Positions 23,558 through 23,571 of a stretch of DNA of 23,571 bases are shown here, piece by piece. How positions within the stretch are numbered: the stretch's first letter is position 1; each line of letters starts with the position of its first letter. Below the pieces are notes generated by a model. It saw nothing but the letters and a program-made list of their open reading frames with translations, was not told where the DNA came from and made no database searches. Source of the DNA: JAKAGZ01 sp964412105 (lineage in GTDB: Bacteria; Bacteroidota; Ignavibacteria; Ignavibacteriales; Ignavibacteriaceae); contig CAYPNM010000046.1 in the NCBI GenBank assembly GCA_964412105.1, positions 1 through 23,571 on the forward strand. Reading direction: 5' to 3'. Position numbers and translations under genes: made by a program.

Positions 23558-23571
23558 CGGAGAGGCCGGGA
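23558..23571 (-). tRNA. 3' end of a tRNA gene, probably tRNA-Ser, cut by window edge
   Basis: On the minus strand the edge reads TCCCGG then CCTCTCCG: the last T-loop base, the 5-nt T-stem strand (CCCGG), the 7-nt acceptor strand (CCTCTCC) and discriminator G. The acceptor sequence and G discriminator are usual for tRNA-Ser. CCA is not encoded (CAT follows). The rest of the tRNA lies beyond the window, so the isotype is inferred. Confidence 0.7.

Overview
The window is an AT-rich bacterial chromosome segment with 17 well-supported protein genes, one protein gene cut by the left edge, the 3' end of a tRNA gene cut by the right edge, two possible small ORFs, and several strong hairpin terminators. 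A BshC (bacillithiol) gene, a multidomain malic enzyme, a DnaQ/GIY-YIG fusion, Bacteroidetes-style DUF6600 and SBP lipoproteins, and many starts without a clear Shine-Dalgarno sequence suggest a member of the Bacteroidota/Chlorobi/Ignavibacteria group. Ignavibacteria-like is my best guess, but this is inference from gene content only. No phage, transposase, integrase, CRISPR array or complete restriction or defence system is visible.

Layout. Positions 1-416 (minus) hold the N-terminal part of an eIF-2B-family protein, divergent from a secreted thioredoxin-like protein (483-971). A DnaQ-type exonuclease/GIY-YIG (UvrC-like) fusion lies on the minus strand (1046-2764). Next comes a tightly packed plus-strand run at 2861-8625: YmdB-like phosphoesterase, orphan DNA methyltransferase, FolD, DeoC, a HicB-like protein, TrmH and AroA. 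Overlaps or gaps of no more than 42 nt suggest one transcription unit that joins one-carbon, nucleotide, RNA-modification and shikimate functions. A perfect 13-bp-arm hairpin separates it from the convergent bshC (8694-10319).

Positions 10497-13643 carry a three-gene unit: radical SAM/SPASM enzyme, flippase-like (LPG synthase TM family) membrane protein, and a membrane GT2 glycosyltransferase. It looks like an envelope or lipid-linked modification pathway whose product cannot be read from sequence. After it come a secreted DUF6600 protein with an Arg/Asn-rich repeat tail (13795-15066) and maeB (15351-17603), which has a strong Shine-Dalgarno sequence and an operator-like inverted repeat upstream.

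From 17.6 kb on, the genes are spaced out and mostly of accessory type: a secreted cupin, an anchored OB-fold protein, a beta-barrel-like protein, a family 5 solute-binding lipoprotein and a DUF4213/DUF364 protein. The window closes in a minus-strand tRNA, probably tRNA-Ser. The most unusual structural signal is a pair of identical 41-bp terminators exactly 1,000 bp apart that flank the cupin gene. I found no convincing new multi-gene system. The radical SAM/flippase/GT2 unit, the orphan methyltransferase and the twin terminators are the best leads.
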